Source: Bacteroidota bacterium (GTDB lineage: Bacteria > Bacteroidota > Bacteroidia > Flavobacteriales_D > Crocinitomicaceae). Taken from it: 40,579 nucleotides of DNA. The stretch's first letter is position 1; each line of letters starts with the position of its first letter. The notes under the pieces were generated by a model. The model ran no database searches and had not been told where the DNA came from. It was given only the letters and a program-made list of their open reading frames with translations. The position numbers and the translations under genes are program-made. The stretch covers positions 1 through 40,579 of the forward strand of contig SBGS01000176.1 in the NCBI GenBank assembly GCA_006226555.1, written 5' to 3'. Positions 38,823 through 40,579 of the stretch are shown here, in pieces.

Positions 38823-40579
38823 ATGAGTTTAAAGCAAAGTATAATCATTAATAAAAGTTATGATCCTCTCATTTTGAGGACCATCTTAAAACGTTATTGG
38901 TGGTGGCCATTGACCTTTGTGATGATCTTCAGTGCTTTAGCGTTTTTCTATTTGAGGTATACCAAACCTTTGTACGAATCTGACATGGTTATACAGTTGG
39001 CTTCGGAAGATAATGCAAAGGATATCCTCGATATTGAAAACATCAACTCAAAGGATAATGAGATCTCCCAGGTTGTCGAACTATTACGTTCAGAGCTATT
39101 GTTCGAAAAAGCGATCAAGGACTTAAATCTGAATGTAAGTCTATATTCCAGAGGTAATTTGCTTACGGAGGAAATGTACTTGTCAAGTACGTTCAGCGTT
39201 CAACCCTATGCACTTCTTGACTCTTCTTTGATCAATACGGAGATAGGATTATTTCGATCTGATGATGGTATTGTATTGCGATACAATAAAGGCGGAAAAC
39301 AGGTTGAATTAAACGGTAAGTTAAACCAGCGAATTCAAAATGATGATTTTGATGTAGTGATCAAGGCAGTTGATGAGGTACACTTCGACAAGGCGATGGA
39401 AGAGAATGAGTTATTCTTCGTTTTCAACTCGACCAAGTCTGTTTCAGAAAGATTGATCACCGGTCTAACGATCATGCCGTTAGATGTTAATGCGAAGACC
39501 ATTTCCATTTCATTTAGAGGATATAACGCGCAAATGTGTCATGATCTCACAAGTGCCGTTGCAAACTCATTTTTCAAGTTCGATGAAGAACTCAAAAGAA
39601 GAGGTTCGGAAAACGTATTGTCTTTCATAGATGTCCAGCTGGACTCACTCTCCACTGAGCTGAAAGCGTCGAAAGATAGTCTGATGTTTTTCCAAAGACA
39701 ATCGAATTTACCGGATCCTGAAACCGTTGTAGAATCGATTACGGATAATATCAATAAACTTCAGGATCAGCTTTTTGAAGTTGAAGAGGAGTTAGGGGCA
39801 CTTATTAATGCTCAAAAATTACTAAACTCCAACCCTAACCGTCTTGAAGTTTATCGCTTGATACCGGAAATGCTTGGAAAAAGCTATGAGGAGGCTTTGG
39901 TTAAACACATCGAAGAATTGCACCAATTGCTCGAAAGAAAGGAAGATCTCCTATACAAGGTTACGGACGAGAATACAGAGGTAAGACAGATCAATATGAA
40001 GATCGAAGCGAAGATTGCAATGGTGCAAAGAAGTATCGATGCAATTTTCAATCGCTTAAAATCAAATGCGAACGTATTGAAAGGAAAGATATCAGGCTTT
40101 GAAAGTGACTACTTTGAATTGCCTGAGAAGAAGATGGAATTCAACCGTCTAAAGAATATCCAGGATCTGAATGAAAAGTACTTTACGCTATTAATGGAGA
40201 AGAAAGTATTGTACGCAATCTCTGATGCCGGGTATGCTTCTGCGAACAGAATCCTAAAACAACCCAAGATCAATAATGTTCCGGTAGCCCCTAATCGTCA
40301 ATTCATTTATGGGAGCTTTATTTTCTTTGGTTTGATCATGGGATTAGGTGTGATGCTGCTGAAGTATCTGATGTTCAATGAGATCAACATGGTTGAAGAT
40401 CTTGAAAGTATACTGCCGAAGAATGTTTCGATCCTTGGAGGTGTTCCGTTGTTCAAGTATCAGTTGGAGTTCTCTCAGCTGATAGTCGCAGAAGCACCTA
40501 AATCTATTATGGCGGAGGCCATGCGTAAGATCAGAACAAATCTTAGTTACATCAATCCAAACTATAAAACGATCGCTAT
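38823..40579 (+). CDS. Wzc-like chain-length determinant / tyrosine kinase (truncated at window end)
   Basis: My translation from ATG 38823 stays open to the end of the window; it is not in the supplied ORF track. N-terminal TM (WWWPLTFVMIFSALAFFYL), coiled coil, second TM (FIYGSFIFFGLIMGLGVMLL), then EAPKSIMAEAMRKIRTNLSY, as at the start of BY-kinase domains. Confidence 0.88.
   Translation, partial: MSLKQSIIINKSYDPLILRTILKRYWWWPLTFVMIFSALAFFYLRYTKPLYESDMVIQLASEDNAKDILDIENINSKDNEISQVVELLRSELLFEKAIKDLNLNVSLYSRGNLLTEEMYLSSTFSVQPYALLDSSLINTEIGLFRSDDGIVLRYNKGGKQVELNGKLNQRIQNDDFDVVIKAVDEVHFDKAMEENELFFVFNSTKSVSERLITGLTIMPLDVNAKTISISFRGYNAQMCHDLTSAVANSFFKFDEELKRRGSENVLSFIDVQLDSLSTELKASKDSLMFFQRQSNLPDPETVVESITDNINKLQDQLFEVEEELGALINAQKLLNSNPNRLEVYRLIPEMLGKSYEEALVKHIEELHQLLERKEDLLYKVTDENTEVRQINMKIEAKIAMVQRSIDAIFNRLKSNANVLKGKISGFESDYFELPEKKMEFNRLKNIQDLNEKYFTLLMEKKVLYAISDAGYASANRILKQPKINNVPVAPNRQFIYGSFIFFGLIMGLGVMLLKYLMFNEINMVEDLESILPKNVSILGGVPLFKYQLEFSQLIVAEAPKSIMAEAMRKIRTNLSYINPNYKTIA

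Overview
This window is a gene-dense chromosomal segment from a Bacteroidetes (Flavobacteriia-like) genome. I base that on TAnnTTTG promoter motifs, type IX secretion (T9SS) type-B C-terminal domains, a PorP/SprF homologue and a Bat operon. Most of it is housekeeping: nadK, pdxJ, dnaG, polyprenyl synthetase, rlmN, purK, hpt, adk, obgE, crcB, ddl and a PBP4-type dacB. Accessory content includes a seven-gene moxR-DUF58-bat operon, two T9SS cargo proteins (one a nine-repeat HYR adhesin-like protein overlapping a PorP/SprF gene), a 1419-aa beta-propeller/7-8TM/PAS/SpoIIE phosphatase sensor, and the left edge of an exopolysaccharide locus (GT4, Wza-like, Wzc-like truncated at the window end). I saw no CRISPR array, transposon, prophage, rRNA or tRNA, and no clear undescribed defence or mobile system. 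The items most worth a second look are a recurrent TAnnTTTG-N4-start arrangement implying leaderless mRNAs, the large sensor phosphatase, the HYR/PorP pair, an uncharacterised secreted protein abutting a T9SS cargo gene, and the Q/N-rich tail of BatC.
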